Below are positions 34,807 through 47,710 of a stretch of 64,000 nt of DNA, in pieces. The first letter of the stretch is position 1, and each line of letters starts with the position of its first letter. The translations under genes were made by a program, and so were the position numbers. The notes under the pieces were generated by a model that saw nothing but the letters and a program-made list of their open reading frames with translations, searched no databases and was not told the DNA's origin. The stretch covers positions 58,050,397 through 58,114,396 of the forward strand of contig NC_037088.1 in NCBI RefSeq assembly GCF_002994745.2, written 5' to 3'. This DNA is from Rosa chinensis (taxonomy: Eukaryota; Streptophyta; Magnoliopsida; Rosales; Rosaceae).

Positions 34807-34898
34807 CCCCACCCCATTCCCACCCTTGATGGGGCTCAAACTCTTGACCTCTTATATATGAGACCAAAGCCTTACCACCCCACCAAACACACACACCC
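34775..34898 (-). mobile_element. tRNA-derived SINE
   Basis: Flanked by the 14-bp target duplication gaaggtttgagttt (34761-34774 and 34899-34912). On the minus strand a head with an A-box-like ggtggtaaggctttgg and a B-box-like gtttgagcccc is followed by a body and an A tail, seen on the plus strand as a run of T. Total about 124 bp. Confidence 0.8.
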
Positions 34899-34912
34899 GA
34901 AGGTTTGAGTTT

Positions 34913-35959
34913 CCTCTCCATAAAAGTACATGTATATCAAAGCTTCCCTACTTGACCAACAGAGGAATGTAGAACGGAAATAATGTCTTTCAAAGTTGAA
35001 GGCTAGACCATATCAGTTACAAGTAGATCATCAGTAGTTCAGTACTCTGGAAAAAGAATCAAAATATTCTCTCGAGGGATAAAGGATAACTACGAAGCTA
35101 GCTACAAACAGTAGCTATTATATATACTTGTAAGAACTGAATTCCTAGTATTGGGTAAGTATTATATGCCTCAACACTATTGAGAAGAATTCAGGATGAT
35201 ATTAGAGGGATGCAAACAAAGCCGGCATTCAATGTGTTCAAACTTCAATTTTAATTCACTCAAAACAACTCGAGATCTATTCAAATCGAATGTGGTTGGT
35301 TCCGATGACTTCCAACTCGGACTGGTTTCAATTTCAAAAGTCATGATTGGACGAGACATTGAGGCTTTAGCTTCCAAGTTTTAGATTTTGTCACTTCCGG
35401 ATTTTACTACATAGGCAAGCATCAATCGGACACAGGCCCTAAACAAACTCCTAATTCTATCACCATGTGGTGAAGTTTACATTTCAGTTTGAGGGGCACC
35501 CACAGAGGTGCGCCCTTCCAAAAATAGGCGTATGCCATTTAAAGCGCCGCGCACACGGTATTCTTTAGTAAAAGGCGAAAGAATAGTTCGCTCTGTACTC
35601 AACGCATGGCTCCGTGCTTTAATCCAGCCGAAGCAGCCTTTTTTTTATACTAGTAAAACTATAGGCTGTACTACTCGTTTCCAATGTGGGACTGCTGGTT
35701 ATCTTTCATTCCTCATAGTTTTAGTTGTAACAGTCCAACTTGCACAAACTTCACCTCAAGAATTAAGAGGCCATTCTTCCTCTTCTTCCAAGCACAGACT
35801 AACAGCTTCATACTCTCTTATTCTTTTCCCAACAACTCTACCTATCCGTAAAACTTTATTCACTTTTCACATAACCCACAACTTCTAACCCATCAATCTG
35901 TTCCAGTCCCAGAAAACAAATAAAAGACTTCACAGGGTTTAGGGTTCATTGCGAAGAAG
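34913..35959. other. Intergenic and promoter region of the methyltransferase gene
   Basis: No gene was recognised. The last part, with tcacagggtttagggttca just before the ATG, carries a telo-box-like motif (agggttta type), common in the promoters of plant translation and ribosome-related genes. Confidence 0.45.
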
Positions 35960-37453
35960 ATGAGTGGGGCAGGAAAGCCGGACTTTTTCTACAGAGAAGC
36001 TCAGCGCCTGGGTTATGTAGCTCGCTCCGCCTTCAAGGTAGTATTGACTAATTTACTTATTCGACCCAAAAGTTGGTTTAATTTACTAAATCATCCGTCT
36101 TTGAACAGCTGCTTCAGATACAGAAGCAGTACAAGCTCATAATACCAGGCTCCTCTGTTCTGGACCTTGGTTGTGCTCCTGGTGCTTGGCTTCAGGTCCT
36201 TTTTCATTTCAAAGATGTAAACTTTATGTTCACAATTGTAACTGCATACCTGTATGATTTGATACCATTGATGGGTTTTGCTTGTTATTGGTAGGTGGCT
36301 TGTCAGAGCTTGGGTCCTATCAAAAATGGTGGTCTTGTTGTTGGGATTGATCTCAAGGTCTCATACTCTTTTACTCTTAGTTTAGTTTTACGAGCTTTTG
36401 TGTCTGGTTTTCAGTACAGTTGATTACATAACTGGGTTTGCGAATGTGCAGAACAGAAGGTGAAGGTTCCAGCTATGCATTGTGATTCAAGGGTTCAAAC
36501 TCTGTGTGCTGATGTTATGAAGCTCCCTAAAACCTCAGTCAGGGAACTTTCTCCACAGGTAACTTTTTCGTTGAATTAAGAGTTGTGGTTTATGAGTTCA
36601 AAATGCTTGCCGTGATTCATGTCCCTGACTTGGTATTCAATCTCCGTAGGGACTTGGTATTCCAAGAATTGTGTTAACCCTTTTCGATAACTTGGTTAAC
36701 CATGCTGCATGGCCTTCCTGTAGTTTTAGGCAGGAATTTGTTATTCCAAGATTTATGTCAACCCTTTTCCATATGCTCGCTATTCTACTGATTATTTTAG
36801 CCAGCAACCTTGTTCTACTGCCACTTGTTATGTCTTTCAGTTGCTTGCAAATTTTTCAACAGTGAAACATTCCAACTTCAAAATCAACGATAGTTTTTCT
36901 TAAGGCAAACCATTTTTAGGATTTTTTATGTGTAGGAACACAAGGATTTATGTTTTTGTCATTGTGTTTGTGCAGAAGGGGTTTTCTGTAATACTCTCAG
37001 ATATGTGTCCCCTCGTTTCTGGGATAGCAAGTAAAGATGCAGCTTTATCCCTCGAGTTAGGCATGCAAGCACTGGATTTGGCTGTAGGTGAAGCAGCATT
37101 AGCTAATCCCAACAATGTCACTCAAGTGGAAGAAAGTCTTGTTGGAGCAACTACGAGTTCAGATGTTAATGGTGTATTGAAAAGGGGTGGTCATCTTGTC
37201 ATAAAGCTTTTAGAGAGTGAAGATGTGCAAGGTTTAGCTTGTCCTAAACCCTTTTTTAAAAAACAGGTATCTCATTGCACCTCTGTTTGGATATGTTGTT
37301 AACTGCTTTCTTGCCATGTGTTCTGTAGATTTCAACCGCATTTGCAAACCACTGTTTAGAAAGGCATCATTGTTGAGGCCTAAAGCTACAAGATCATCAT
37401 CAAGAGAGATTTATTTGATATGTCAAGGTCTGCAGTCACAAGCAAGAACATAG
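35960..37453 (+). CDS. FtsJ/RrmJ-type 2'-O-ribose RNA methyltransferase (six exons)
   Basis: Predicted exons: 35960-36037, 36109-36195, 36295-36357, 36457-36558, 36976-37266 and 37364-37453, all joining in phase 0 and giving 236 aa. This is close to bacterial RrmJ in size. Motifs: YVARSAFK (catalytic Lys), the SAM-binding VLDLGCAPGAWLQ, VVGIDLK, the catalytic Asp in ILSDMCP, the Lys in HLVIKLLES, and the Glu in SSREIYL, completing K-D-K-E. The family methylates a uridine of large-subunit rRNA, and plant members of this size probably serve mitochondria or plastids, although no clear transit peptide is visible. Two introns end in doubled AG acceptors, and only the downstream AG keeps the frame. 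About 700 bp of convergent spacer separates it from the FZR gene. Confidence 0.88.
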
Positions 37454-38153
37454 GAGCGAGAATGTACCCCAATTGCAAGTGGCAACAGATTGAACCAGAT
37501 CGATGTAGCAGGAAATTTCAGTTATCTGCAATCATTTATTTCACAAATTGTAGTCTTGAGTCTCAAATCATGGTTTGTTTGTTCATTAAGCTGGTCAACT
37601 TCAGCTATTCTTGTAAAGTTTTTACCCAAATTAGATATGTTACTCAAGAATGCATGGCCATTATGGTTTTGACTAAGGTTACCAGTTTATTCCCTTTAAT
37701 TTTTTTTTTTTTTGGATATATACAGGTTTATTCCCTTTAGCTATGCAAAGACTTCGGCTCTCTTTGATCTTTACTGAACTGAGCACTTTTGGAATAGAAT
37801 CAGGATTATTCAAGAGATTTATATTCCAACAGCACATGTTGCACATGCTTCCTGAAACATGAATAACTTATTGAAATTGTACAAGGGAAGGGCAGAAGCA
37901 CAACTGGAAAATGTAGTTTGTATATTCAAATCTCTTCAGTGTTAAGTGTTCTAGAATAGGAAACACTACAAAATTAGAAACATCCTGAAGTAAAAAAAAA
38001 AAACAACTTAATTTATGCCTCTTGCTACTTATGTATCACTGTATCCTCACATTTACATTATAGACTACTTCATATGTTCAACACAGTCTCCTCGAATCTG
38101 AGTTCATCCTACTGACCGAAAAGCTCTGTAACTTTGCATGATGCTAGAGAGTC
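37454..38153. other. Convergent spacer with two 3' UTRs
   Basis: Lies between stop codons facing each other. T-rich, with no gene. A small frame at 37420-37740 overlaps the end of the methyltransferase and is not coding. Confidence 0.6.
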
Positions 38154-40924
38154 TCATCGGATTTGAGTTCGTCCCAGTGACCAAAGACCTGTTTCTTTGC
38201 ATGGTGTCTGAAATTGAAGAAGGAAATTCTAGGTTAAGATCTCAGAGGTTGCAGAGATTTCTGAGCAGCTTAAAATTTAAGTATAAAGTAATTGGATCAG
38301 TAATATACTTACCGGAGTTTTTACCGAAGGAAACACATTCCAGAATCTGAGAGTTTCATCCCCAGCACCAGTGACTATTGTCTGCAGTAAAAGCAATTTC
38401 AGTTGAGTTTATTACATAATTTCGATGTAACATGAAATTTGAGTGTTAATGAATGCTGGAGCTGTGAAAAGAGAGATGCAATACCTGACCATCTGGTGAC
38501 ATTGCAAGGTATAGAACTCGCATGCTATGGCCAGTTAGAGTGGCAACCTATAAGTGTATTGCAACACGAGTTAGAAAGAAACATACAAGTAACTCCACAA
38601 TTCTGGTCGACTGAAATGAGGGTATAGAGAGTTTAAAAACGCTAAGAAGCTGAACCTTTGACATGGATGGATACTTCCAGACCATAATTTGGTTTTGGGA
38701 GTATCCATGAGTGCTAACTATCTCATTCACATTCTTACTCCATGCGAGATTGCAAACCTGAAAGTCAAGGTAGCAACACTTGTGAGATATGGTCAGAGTG
38801 CGATAAGTATGTTGGTACACATAAAAGGTGTAAAATAATAACCTGGCTTCCCGTGTCAACGCTGTTCAACTGGTGGCCATTTGCAGTGTTCCAGAAGCGT
38901 ATACATCTGTCAGCAGTTCCACCTCCAGAAGCAAGAAGGCCGCTCTGGTGGGGTGACCAAGCAATGGCCTTTACTGCAGCTGTGTGCTCTGTTAGTCTCA
39001 ACGCAGGTTGCTGAGAGTGCTGGTTCCACACCAAGAGCTGGTCATCAATATGACATTGTTAGCAATTGACTAGAAATACAGCCAAGTGAAATGTAGAAGA
39101 GAGCAAGACAACGGAAAAGAAGAAATTAACTAGCTAGTATTGGATACCTGATTATCATTGCCACCAGAAGCAAGTTCCCTGTCATCGTTGGACCATTTCA
39201 GCCCGCATACCTGAAGAATTGAAATTTAAGAACTGTTAATATTGCATTATTGCTTTATTTGCAAATGCTATTTGATTGTAGGTGATATAAGAAAGAGTTG
39301 GGATGTGTAAGGTTTCAGTTTCAAAAGAAGGATTAAGTATTAAAATCTTCACCTCAGACTTGTGGCCAACAAGCTTGTTGATGCAGTCATTTGAGACTCG
39401 CATATCATGTTGAAGGATGTTCCGGTCTCGGCTTCCTGAAGCTAGTATCCTTGAGTTCCATGCCAAAACACCAGTTCTTGTTTGATGTCCACTCATTGTT
39501 CGGACCTTCTTGCATTGAGTCCCATCCCAAACCTATAACAAATGCATGAATTATGATCATCTGAAACTGTATCTTCATGAAAGAAAAACTACACTAGTCT
39601 AAGAATAAATTCAAAGGGTAAGCAACAATTAGCTACCTGAACTTGGCCACCGTTTGTACCAATTGATAAATATGAACCCTCCTTGGTCCATTGAACAGAG
39701 CAGACGCCATCATTAGGCCCCAAGTCACACAGTCTTGTCACCTAAGAAAACCAATAGATCACATTCATCAAGTTGTTGTTTTGGTAGTATAGATTAAAGG
39801 GCACACTTCCAAAGAGACAACTTTCGCAATGAAAAAGTTTAAGCCTAGGCTAGTAGTATGAAACTCACCTTGCTGTTTGATGCATTCCATAAATAAACTG
39901 AGGTTCCCAATCCAACTGCAAGGACATTTTGCGAGGACCAGTCCACCAGATTCAAGTAAAAGTCATCTTGAAGTGATGGAGCATCCAGAACCTGCAACCA
40001 TGTATTATTCTTGTAAGATCAACCATTGCATTTCCCATTTAAACTAGTTCTTGAGTCATATAAAGTATAAACCAATTCTTTAACTGATTCTAGCAGCTCT
40101 AATTCACAGTCATGAACAATTAACTAAGAACTACATCTAAAATGGCATTATTATAGCCTCAAATTCAGCTAGACCAGCTAGTTGGTTCAACACATTGACA
40201 CAAACAGAATAACCTATTTTCATTCCTACTGAATCCCAATGGGTTTCCTCCATCAAAATGTGCAAAAGGAACAAACTTGATCCTCAGATTCAGCTGCTTT
40301 GATCATCATATACACACAAAAAAGTTGACTTAATTGCATTCCCAGTAAATCCTAATGGGGTTATCTCCACAAATTCATGCACAGATTCATAACACGAAAG
40401 TAAAAAGGTAAAAGATCTGGGATAACAAGTACCTTATGGGGGGTCTTGGGGACCTTTCTGGGAGGCTTGGGAGGAGTACAGCTCTCATTCGAAAACCCAC
40501 TATCATGCCTCAAAATCGACGGCGAATACGGCGAGTTTGGCCCGGAATGCTCCGTCTTGAACCGCAACATGTTCTTGCTGGGACTAATCGGCGACGACGC
40601 CGCCTGTCCTCCTCCACCTGCAGGAGAAGAAAAAGAATCGAAATCAGACCCGAAAAGCTCCGATCTCAACAGCCTCTGGTAGGCCTCGTTCCCGCCGTCC
40701 TTCACCGGCGACGCCTTGTCGTTCAGCCCAAACTGGTGGAGCCTCGACGACGACCGGCACGGAATGAACCTGTCGCTGCACGTCGAGGTCTTCGACGGCG
40801 ACGACGACGAGAGGCTCGAGATCCCCCGGAACGAGCTGGAGAGCGAGTCGAGCCGCAGAGTCGACTCGGACATCCCGGTTGGGAGGTTGAGCCCGGTTTT
40901 CCGGGGAGTTTGCGGTGAATCCAT
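38154..40924 (-). CDS. FZR3: FIZZY-RELATED 3 / CCS52B-type APC/C activator (ten exons)
   Basis: Exons, first to last: 40433-40924, 39869-39991, 39637-39741, 39353-39532, 39148-39210, 38843-39037, 38656-38757, 38485-38547, 38313-38381 and 38154-38207. All are in phase 0, for 481 aa, the family length. The start at 40924 ([15 protein letters not shown]) fits the family better than an upstream ATG at 41056. The protein recruits substrates such as mitotic cyclins to the anaphase-promoting complex. The C-box DRFIPCR is at residues 51-57, RSELFG follows, then the [17 protein letters not shown] entry to seven WD40 repeats, and the C-terminal IR tail (RTQIR) that docks on the APC/C. The RSELFG and C-terminal regions favour the CCS52B branch, which in Arabidopsis acts around mitosis. 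No lesion seen. Confidence 0.95.
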
Positions 40925-41749
40925 TTCTGGGTTTGGAAAATTGATGGAGGAGGAAGAAACCCAAGATCGGAAAAGGCCTCGTTGTGTGGGAGCAAGGAGG
41001 GCTTTGGGGGTTTGGAGTGAGGAGGAAGACGAAGACTTGGGTGCTCTAACGGTCATATATTGGAGCCGGGTGTTGGGGCGTACCTAATGCTCCAACGGTC
41101 ATTTCCATTTATCGATCTCGTGCAAGGCTGGCACTAGTTGCTATATATTCCGTTCTTTTTTCCTTTTTGGGTTGGGAAGGTTTAGTTTGCTAAAGGTTCC
41201 ATCTTGCCATTGATTTTTAATCTCATCTTTCGGTTTTAGTTCTGATTAACGAATCTTTAACTTCTATATTCGAGGTCAGAACATAAACATCCATCGAATC
41301 TGACATCAAAGGAATAGGTAGACGGTTTTAGTAATCATTAAGGATTCGTCGGTTTCACTAATCATTTATCACAGTTGAATTAGAGTCGACAAGGATGTGA
41401 CTACGGGGAAGTATTTGAGTTAATTAAAAATAATGCTAGATGATTGTGACAAGATTGAAAATGCAACATCATTAGATGATAAGATGAATGAAAGTCTCTA
41501 ATTCGTCATAATTAGTACAGTGACAATGCCACATCTGTTATCACAGATTGTGGCACACCAAAAGGTTGATCACCTTGCATTACTCTACTATGTTACTTTC
41601 ATTTGGAAATTGAATGACACAAGAAGATCAGCCCAATGATGCTAACAGTATCAATAATTCCATGTGTTGGTTATGAAAAATTGTGATTTTAGATTGCCAT
41701 CCAGTGGACATGCAATAAGCCGTGAATCTAATGCCATATGTGAACAATA
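40925..41749. other. Spacer between FZR3 and ARP5
   Basis: Contains the FZR3 leader and promoter (right of 40924, minus direction) and the ARP5 3' end. An open frame extends 132 bases above the chosen FZR3 start but is probably leader. From 41.1 to 41.75 kb I see nothing. Confidence 0.5.
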
Positions 41750-44700
41750 CTACAAGACATGGTATCGAAATTGGTATCTGCGGACTACGTCTTCACCCTT
41801 CTCATAATATTCCTGCTTACTGAAAGTTTGTGCTGGGAACTGGGGGGAAGCAGCGTAAGCAGAAGCACCACGCCATGCATCGAGCGTTGGATTCAATGCT
41901 TTGACGACCCTTATAGGTGAACCACATGGCGTAATCATCCGGATTCCAGCTTCCAAGCGCTCACTCATTCCAGGAAATAGACTACTCCCACCAGTTAAAA
42001 AAATCGAACTGGTTAGCCTCTCCTCCAGCTCTATGCTCTTAGATGGCAGCCTCCTTAGCGAGACCCCAGCCATCTCATCTAAGCCTGCCTGATCGATCCC
42101 AACCCAGTTGGGACGAAATAAAATTTCAGGGCAGCGGAACCTTTCAACACCAAGATCTATCCGAAAATCTTCCTCAGTAAGAGGACGAGTCCGTGGTGTT
42201 TCAAGTGATTGCGAGTTTCCATTTTCTGATCTGGGAACAAATGTCGGGTCTACTTCCTGCCACAGTAATGATCCACATTAAATACTAGGATTAGAGTGAA
42301 ACGGGAATCACATAAAGCATTTAAGTGAACCAAATTAACAGACCCGAAGCCTAGAAGTTAGACGTGCCAACTCTGCTTCATCCGCATCCGGTCCCTCATC
42401 GTCATCGTCATTATCTTTGCTCATTAGCTTGTATAGTTGCCAATCTTCATCTCTTGCACCAAAAGTATCCTCACCCTTGCCGCGATCAAAAGCTGCTGTG
42501 GTCAAAAGGCGCATCCTTTCCCTCTGTGCAGCATTTAATCTCTCGCCACGGCCAACATTTCCAGAAATATTATTCCCATTTGTCTGACCCCCATTTGTCT
42601 TGAGTCGTTTTCGCTGTTCCACTTTCTCAGAAAGATCTTTATATTTAGCAAGTAACTGCTCTTTATAAAGCTCGGGGTTCTTTCTACAATAACCAGAAAG
42701 AGAGAAGAAAATTAATCTTTAAGAGGAAACTACCATATTGATGATGTGCAAGCTCACATAGAATGCTAGATGCTTATACCCCAACTCAGTTTTAATGACA
42801 AAATCTTTATTTCCAACTATAAGAATTACCCTTCTCTCCTTAAACCTAACCCAATATATTGAATTAACATAAAACACGATGGGGTCAAGAACATACGAAC
42901 GTCTCTGCTCATCTTGTTGGTTTCTCCTTTCTCGCTCCAGTTCTTCTTCATGGCGTTTCTGTTTAGCTCGCTGACGGCCTTCAGATGTGGATTTTAGAAA
43001 CACCTGTCTCTTTTTCATCTTGAGCTGTCAAGAGAAAGTAAGAAATTTTAAATATGAAATACTAGGGAAAAAAGGCTATAGGATTAACAATAATATCTTT
43101 GGATGACAGTTTCATATTTAGAGAAGCTCGAACACAAAAATCAGACATCCTCAGCTATAAACATCAGAATAATGCATAAAAGTCAATTCCAAGACCCAAG
43201 AGGAAGTCTTAAGGACGTATAAACTGGGTGCTCAGGACAATGAGAGTGCAGATTATACAGACATCTTCTCAAGTGCAAGAAACAGCAACTCCAAAATGAT
43301 GGAGAATGTGAAAGATACTTGGCATAAAAGCATACCTCTTCTGGCGTGCACTCGTGGTCAGGTTTATTTAAAAGATGAAACCTTTCTGCATCTGGTTTCT
43401 CCTCAAACTCAGCTTGTTCACCCTTTGCTTTTTGTAGAGATTGTGTTACCTTCAAAAGGGCAGATTCTACTTCCTTCCTGGAGACATATCCAGTCGCTGA
43501 CAAGAAAGATCGTATATCATGCTCTTCCACCTGTTCAAGCTGCTTTAACAGAAATTCCAAACCATGCGATTCATTTTCTAGTTCATTTATCCTAGAAGAT
43601 CTTTTCGCTTCAGCCATTTCTCGCAACCGTTGACCTTGTTTCTCTTTTATGGCTGCCTTTCTTGCAATCTCTTCTTCAGAAGGAGGCTCCTCAGTAGGTG
43701 GTGGAACCCATGGGAGCTGCCACGACCTTGTTTTATCTTCAGCTTCCTTGGTTCCATTCTGCAAATAAATAAAGACGCGCAACTGTTAAGTCACAAGCTT
43801 GGAAAGAACAATGGACGGGAAACAACAATTCACCATACCTGAAATAGTCGAGCTTCTGACATATAATCTAGAGCAATATAACAGTGCTCCATCTTCAAGT
43901 CTTCGACCTTCTCCCATGTAAACCTAGCCCTGTGTCATTAACATTTATAATCAGAAAATTTACCTGACTGGTCCCTACTCAATTGAAGCAGAAAGCAACC
44001 AAATTCTACTCACATGTGATGGGGGTATTTAAGTGAAAGAAGTTGCTTCAGATAGTCAGTGATGTGGTACCCACCAATGTTAGTCCGACAGCATCCTTTA
44101 TACTCAGGCTCACCATCAATAAACTGGGAACCAAGCACAAAATCATGGTCAACATGTAACAATCAAGAGAGTGGGACTTGGATGCATTTATCATCCAATC
44201 AAGTTCTTATCTATTATGAAAATATATAGATTGAACTGTATTACTTAGAATCTTGCAAAGATGTAATACATGCTAATATACATACAATTTACCACATAGA
44301 CTTCAGTCCTGGATGTATATTTACTCTATATCATTACTTAAGTATAATAGGAACCAAGACCAAAAAAGCATACCGGAATAACATGAGTAGTCATAAATCC
44401 AGGACAGATAGCAAGACCATCTTTATTACAAACCCCATGATGTTGATTATACTTGTAGCTGAATGCAGCATCAACACCATATGCTGTAGGCATGGAAATG
44501 GAAAAGTAAATAATCAGGAGGATAAATAGACAAAATAAGCGAGCCAAAATTACTCATGACCAAAAACCAGTGTGGAAGCATGTCTGAAGGTGAGGAACAA
44601 CAAAGAATGTCAAAAGATGAGAGGAAATAAATCACAATCCCATAATGATAACCCTTAACACACAGGGTTGATTATCTGGAGACATGAATAACCTTTTAAT

Positions 44701-46189
44701 TATCTGGATCAGGTTAAACTTTACCTATCGATGGGACTCCATATGTGTCAAATAGTAGTTCCGCCATCTTACTACGAGACTGAAATGGGTTGCATACGCA
44801 TTCTGTAATCAGGATAGGATGATCAATCTGTTCTGTCATCAAATGAGCACAAAGTTAAGGAAAAGGTCTTACTAATATATAAGCTGATCTGAGACCTTCA
44901 ATAACAGAAACAAAGCATTTTGATTATGTATATGCATGAAAATGGAGAAAGACAATAGTATATTACTGCATCATTCATGCAAAACTAATATGAGTATCAT
45001 GTACTAGTCTTATATGTCATTCTCATATGGTGTCCAAATGGCACAGATATCTAATTTTGGACCTGAGAACAGGAACCCCCTAAAGATCTACACCATAAAA
45101 GCACACCAGAGATTTTATCAAGTTACCAACCAAAACACAGAACATTAATATATAGTGTTCTCCACACCATAATCCATTGACGGCATGGTGCAAGATGTGG
45201 TAGCAAACTAGCAAATAAACAATAGCCTCAACATAAAATATAAAAAATCATGACAGAATCGAAATTTCTAAAAGATCACATTAGAAAATGAACTTTTACA
45301 ATGGAAGTCCAGAGCATCAACAAGTCTAATGAAAATGAAGTGACGAGGTGTCCATTTTTAATCATACCTTTGATCCATCAGCCCCCAGTCGATCAAAAGC
45401 AAAGTCAAGAATCTACAGACGCAAGAAATACCAGTGAGGCTACAATTGGATTACTGCATAAATGAATTATACACAGCATACTTCAACCATGAAAACCCAT
45501 CACATAGCCAGATAATCAAATCCATAGTAAACAAGAAGACCAGACCAAAAGCTTACATATTCCATTATTTCAAACTGGTAAACCACATTGTTATCAAAAG
45601 CCGACCGAGGTCCCGAGCGCGTGCAATCGAAGTATCTCAACAAAGCAACATCATGATCACCAACTATGGTGACAGTTTCACCTGGGCACACACATTTCTC
45701 TCAAAATCAAACACACTGGACTCAACAGTAATACAAATTACACATCAATAAGCTCCTGGAGACTAGTTGAACTAAGCTTTAAACACCATGCAACACAATG
45801 CAAAATCTATAACATATATTCCATATGGGGTTCTAAAAGGATAAATCTTTTTCTAAAAAAACAAAAACCCAAGTTGAATTCAATACTGAATATGAAAAAG
45901 GAGCTCGTAATTGTGTGTACCAGTGACTTTGTGGCGGGGTCTCTGAACAATGTTGCGGAAGATAACACGAGGCTCTGGCTCTCCAGCCCATCTGAAATTT
46001 TTCCCAAATGACGTAAAATTAGTAAAAATTCCAAATAGAAATGCAGCGTGGGGTTGAATTAGGGTTTTGGGAGAATTGGGGTTTATACCCGATGCGGAAA
46101 TAGGAGGCGCCATTGTCGATGACGATGGGGGTGGAGGAAGGAAAGCGCCGGTAATCGGTCTGGCGCTGAATTTTGGATATGAAAGGCAT
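41750..46189 (-). CDS. ARP5: Actin-related protein 5, INO80 complex subunit (twelve exons)
   Basis: Exons, first to last: 46089-46189, 45921-45991, 45557-45681, 45368-45412, 44725-44827, 44374-44483, 44014-44123, 43839-43929, 43336-43758, 42897-43024, 42344-42683 and 41750-42256. The phases agree throughout and give 717 aa. The N-terminus has the actin phosphate loop (IVIDNGASYFRIGW), a VGD-type second loop, and GGYHITDYLKQLL. A long charged insertion rich in Glu, Lys and Arg (about residues 250-500) splits the actin fold, the hallmark of ARP5. The fold resumes with IFLTGGSSLFPGM and ends in YYEKGEDVVRRYQF. ARP5 helps INO80 remodel nucleosomes in transcription and DNA repair. One donor, at 42895-42896, sits inside a longer open frame. 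I chose it because it restores the phase. Confidence 0.94.
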
Positions 46190-46756
46190 TGGATTTGTGT
46201 ATGGCTACTGAAACCAAGACCTGGGTTTTTGCTCTCAGCTTCTGTTGAGGTTCATCGATGGCAGACGGAGAAGACTAGCAGAAAGTGGGCCGGTTAAGCC
46301 CACTGGTCTTCAACTCGAACCGGGTTGCCGCTAAAGGATTTTCTTCTCTTTTCATGGAATTTGCCGCTAATTTTTTTTTTTTTTTTTTTTGGCCTTTTGA
46401 TTTAGAAACTGAGGAAAATTTATAATTTTGGTTGGAATTAATCCATATATATATATATATATATCAAATTATCAGATTTCATCACATAAACTTAACACGT
46501 TTGGTTCCAGTTATAAAGACTTAAGAATTACACATATAGTGTAGTTTTAAGTTAGTAAAGTCTTATGTGTCTGTATTCGCGTTATATTGTACGAATATGT
46601 ATGAGTCAGTCTTGAGTGAAGTTGTCATATTTTTGAAATTGGTCTAATTAGGCAGTGATACAATGCCACATGAACAATTGTTAGAAGGGATATTTTTGAT
46701 TGCCAGTTTCTTTTGTGATATCACTTAATTGGTTAATTAGTCAGATCAATCCAATT
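46190..46756. other. ARP5 upstream region
   Basis: The presumed ARP5 promoter and leader. It holds a T run (46372-46390) and a short AT microsatellite (46446-46463). No gene. Confidence 0.5.
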
Positions 46757-46773
46757 ATTACACTATGTAAGTT

Positions 46774-47710
46774 TTTTTTTTTTTGAATAATGGAATTCCA
46801 TTGATAATAGCGCATGCTAAGAAGGTCATTACATACCCATCCGCTGACACATAACAATGGCAAGACAAGACTTCGTGGAGGAGCCACAGTGATACATAGG
46901 ATAGACCAACTATATTTGAACTTATCGCTCGCAAAAAAACGAGCCTATAAGCTATGGACAAACATAGCAAATAGACAAGCCAAAACAAACACTCGTTTGG
47001 TTCCTAAAAACAGGGAACATAGTGTAATTAGACAAAAAGCTAAAAACATAGGGTTGGGCCAAAGGCCTAAACCCTAGCCCAAAATTAGAAGCTACTGGAC
47101 TAGGGTAGAAACCCGAGCCCTACAAAAACTGAAGCCCAATATGGTAGTTTGCCAAGAAGATCACCCACAGCCCATCAACCCGGTTTGGGCCCAGTCCTCC
47201 ATCTGCTCCCATCCCTCATCATGTGTCAAATTCTGGCCAAGTTTGGTCAGATCCCTGCCGCCAACACACCTCGTCGCGATCCACACCACCATGGCAGCAA
47301 TCTAAATCGCCCCGAGTACATCGCCGACCTGCATCACCACCAAGCAAACACAGACCCCGATCCGGTTCCTCACAACCCCGCACAGCCATGGAGCGAAAAC
47401 CCCGTCAGCGCCGTCGGTCCAAGAAGACCTCCCCAGGGATTGACAACCAGCCTGTAATGACATAACCCAACGCTGCCGCCTCCAGCCCAGCCAAACCAAA
47501 ACTAACAAAGCCAATAACAAACCTCTCCGACAGAGTCCCAAGGGCAGTAGCTATCGATCTCCCGTCCGGCAGCACATCCCAAGACGACAGTGAGGCCGGA
47601 GGCCATCCCGACGCCCTGGGGGCGCTGGACGAGACTGATTTTTTAACAAAATGGCGAAACCGCGACCTTAGGGTTTCTCCATGAGAGAATGAAAAAGTTG
47701 GAAAGTGAAA
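46774..47710 (-). mobile_element. Non-autonomous LINE-like retroposon, 0.94 kb
   Basis: A 17-bp target duplication, ATTACACTATGTAAGTT, frames it (46757-46773 and 47711-47727). A poly-A tail on the minus strand appears as poly-T at 46774-46784. The tail is preceded by a gaattcc-containing end with an attattcaaaa transition, similar in style to the LINE at 52 kb. The 5' part is GC-rich with tctctcatggagaaacccta. No reverse transcriptase is coded, so the element must borrow one. Confidence 0.78.

Noticed and set aside
34690..35700. Repeated cccaatgtgggact motif as the ends of one element
   Set aside because: The two occurrences point the same way, 1 kb apart, and no further similarity or target duplication supports an element.
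40436..40918. Plus-strand arginine-rich protein opposite FZR3 exon 1
   Set aside because: It is the antisense shadow of a GC-rich coding exon whose minus-strand reading is a clear FZR N-terminus.
41057..41087. Shared bidirectional promoter for FZR3 and ARP5
   Set aside because: Both genes are on the minus strand, so they are tandem and not divergent.
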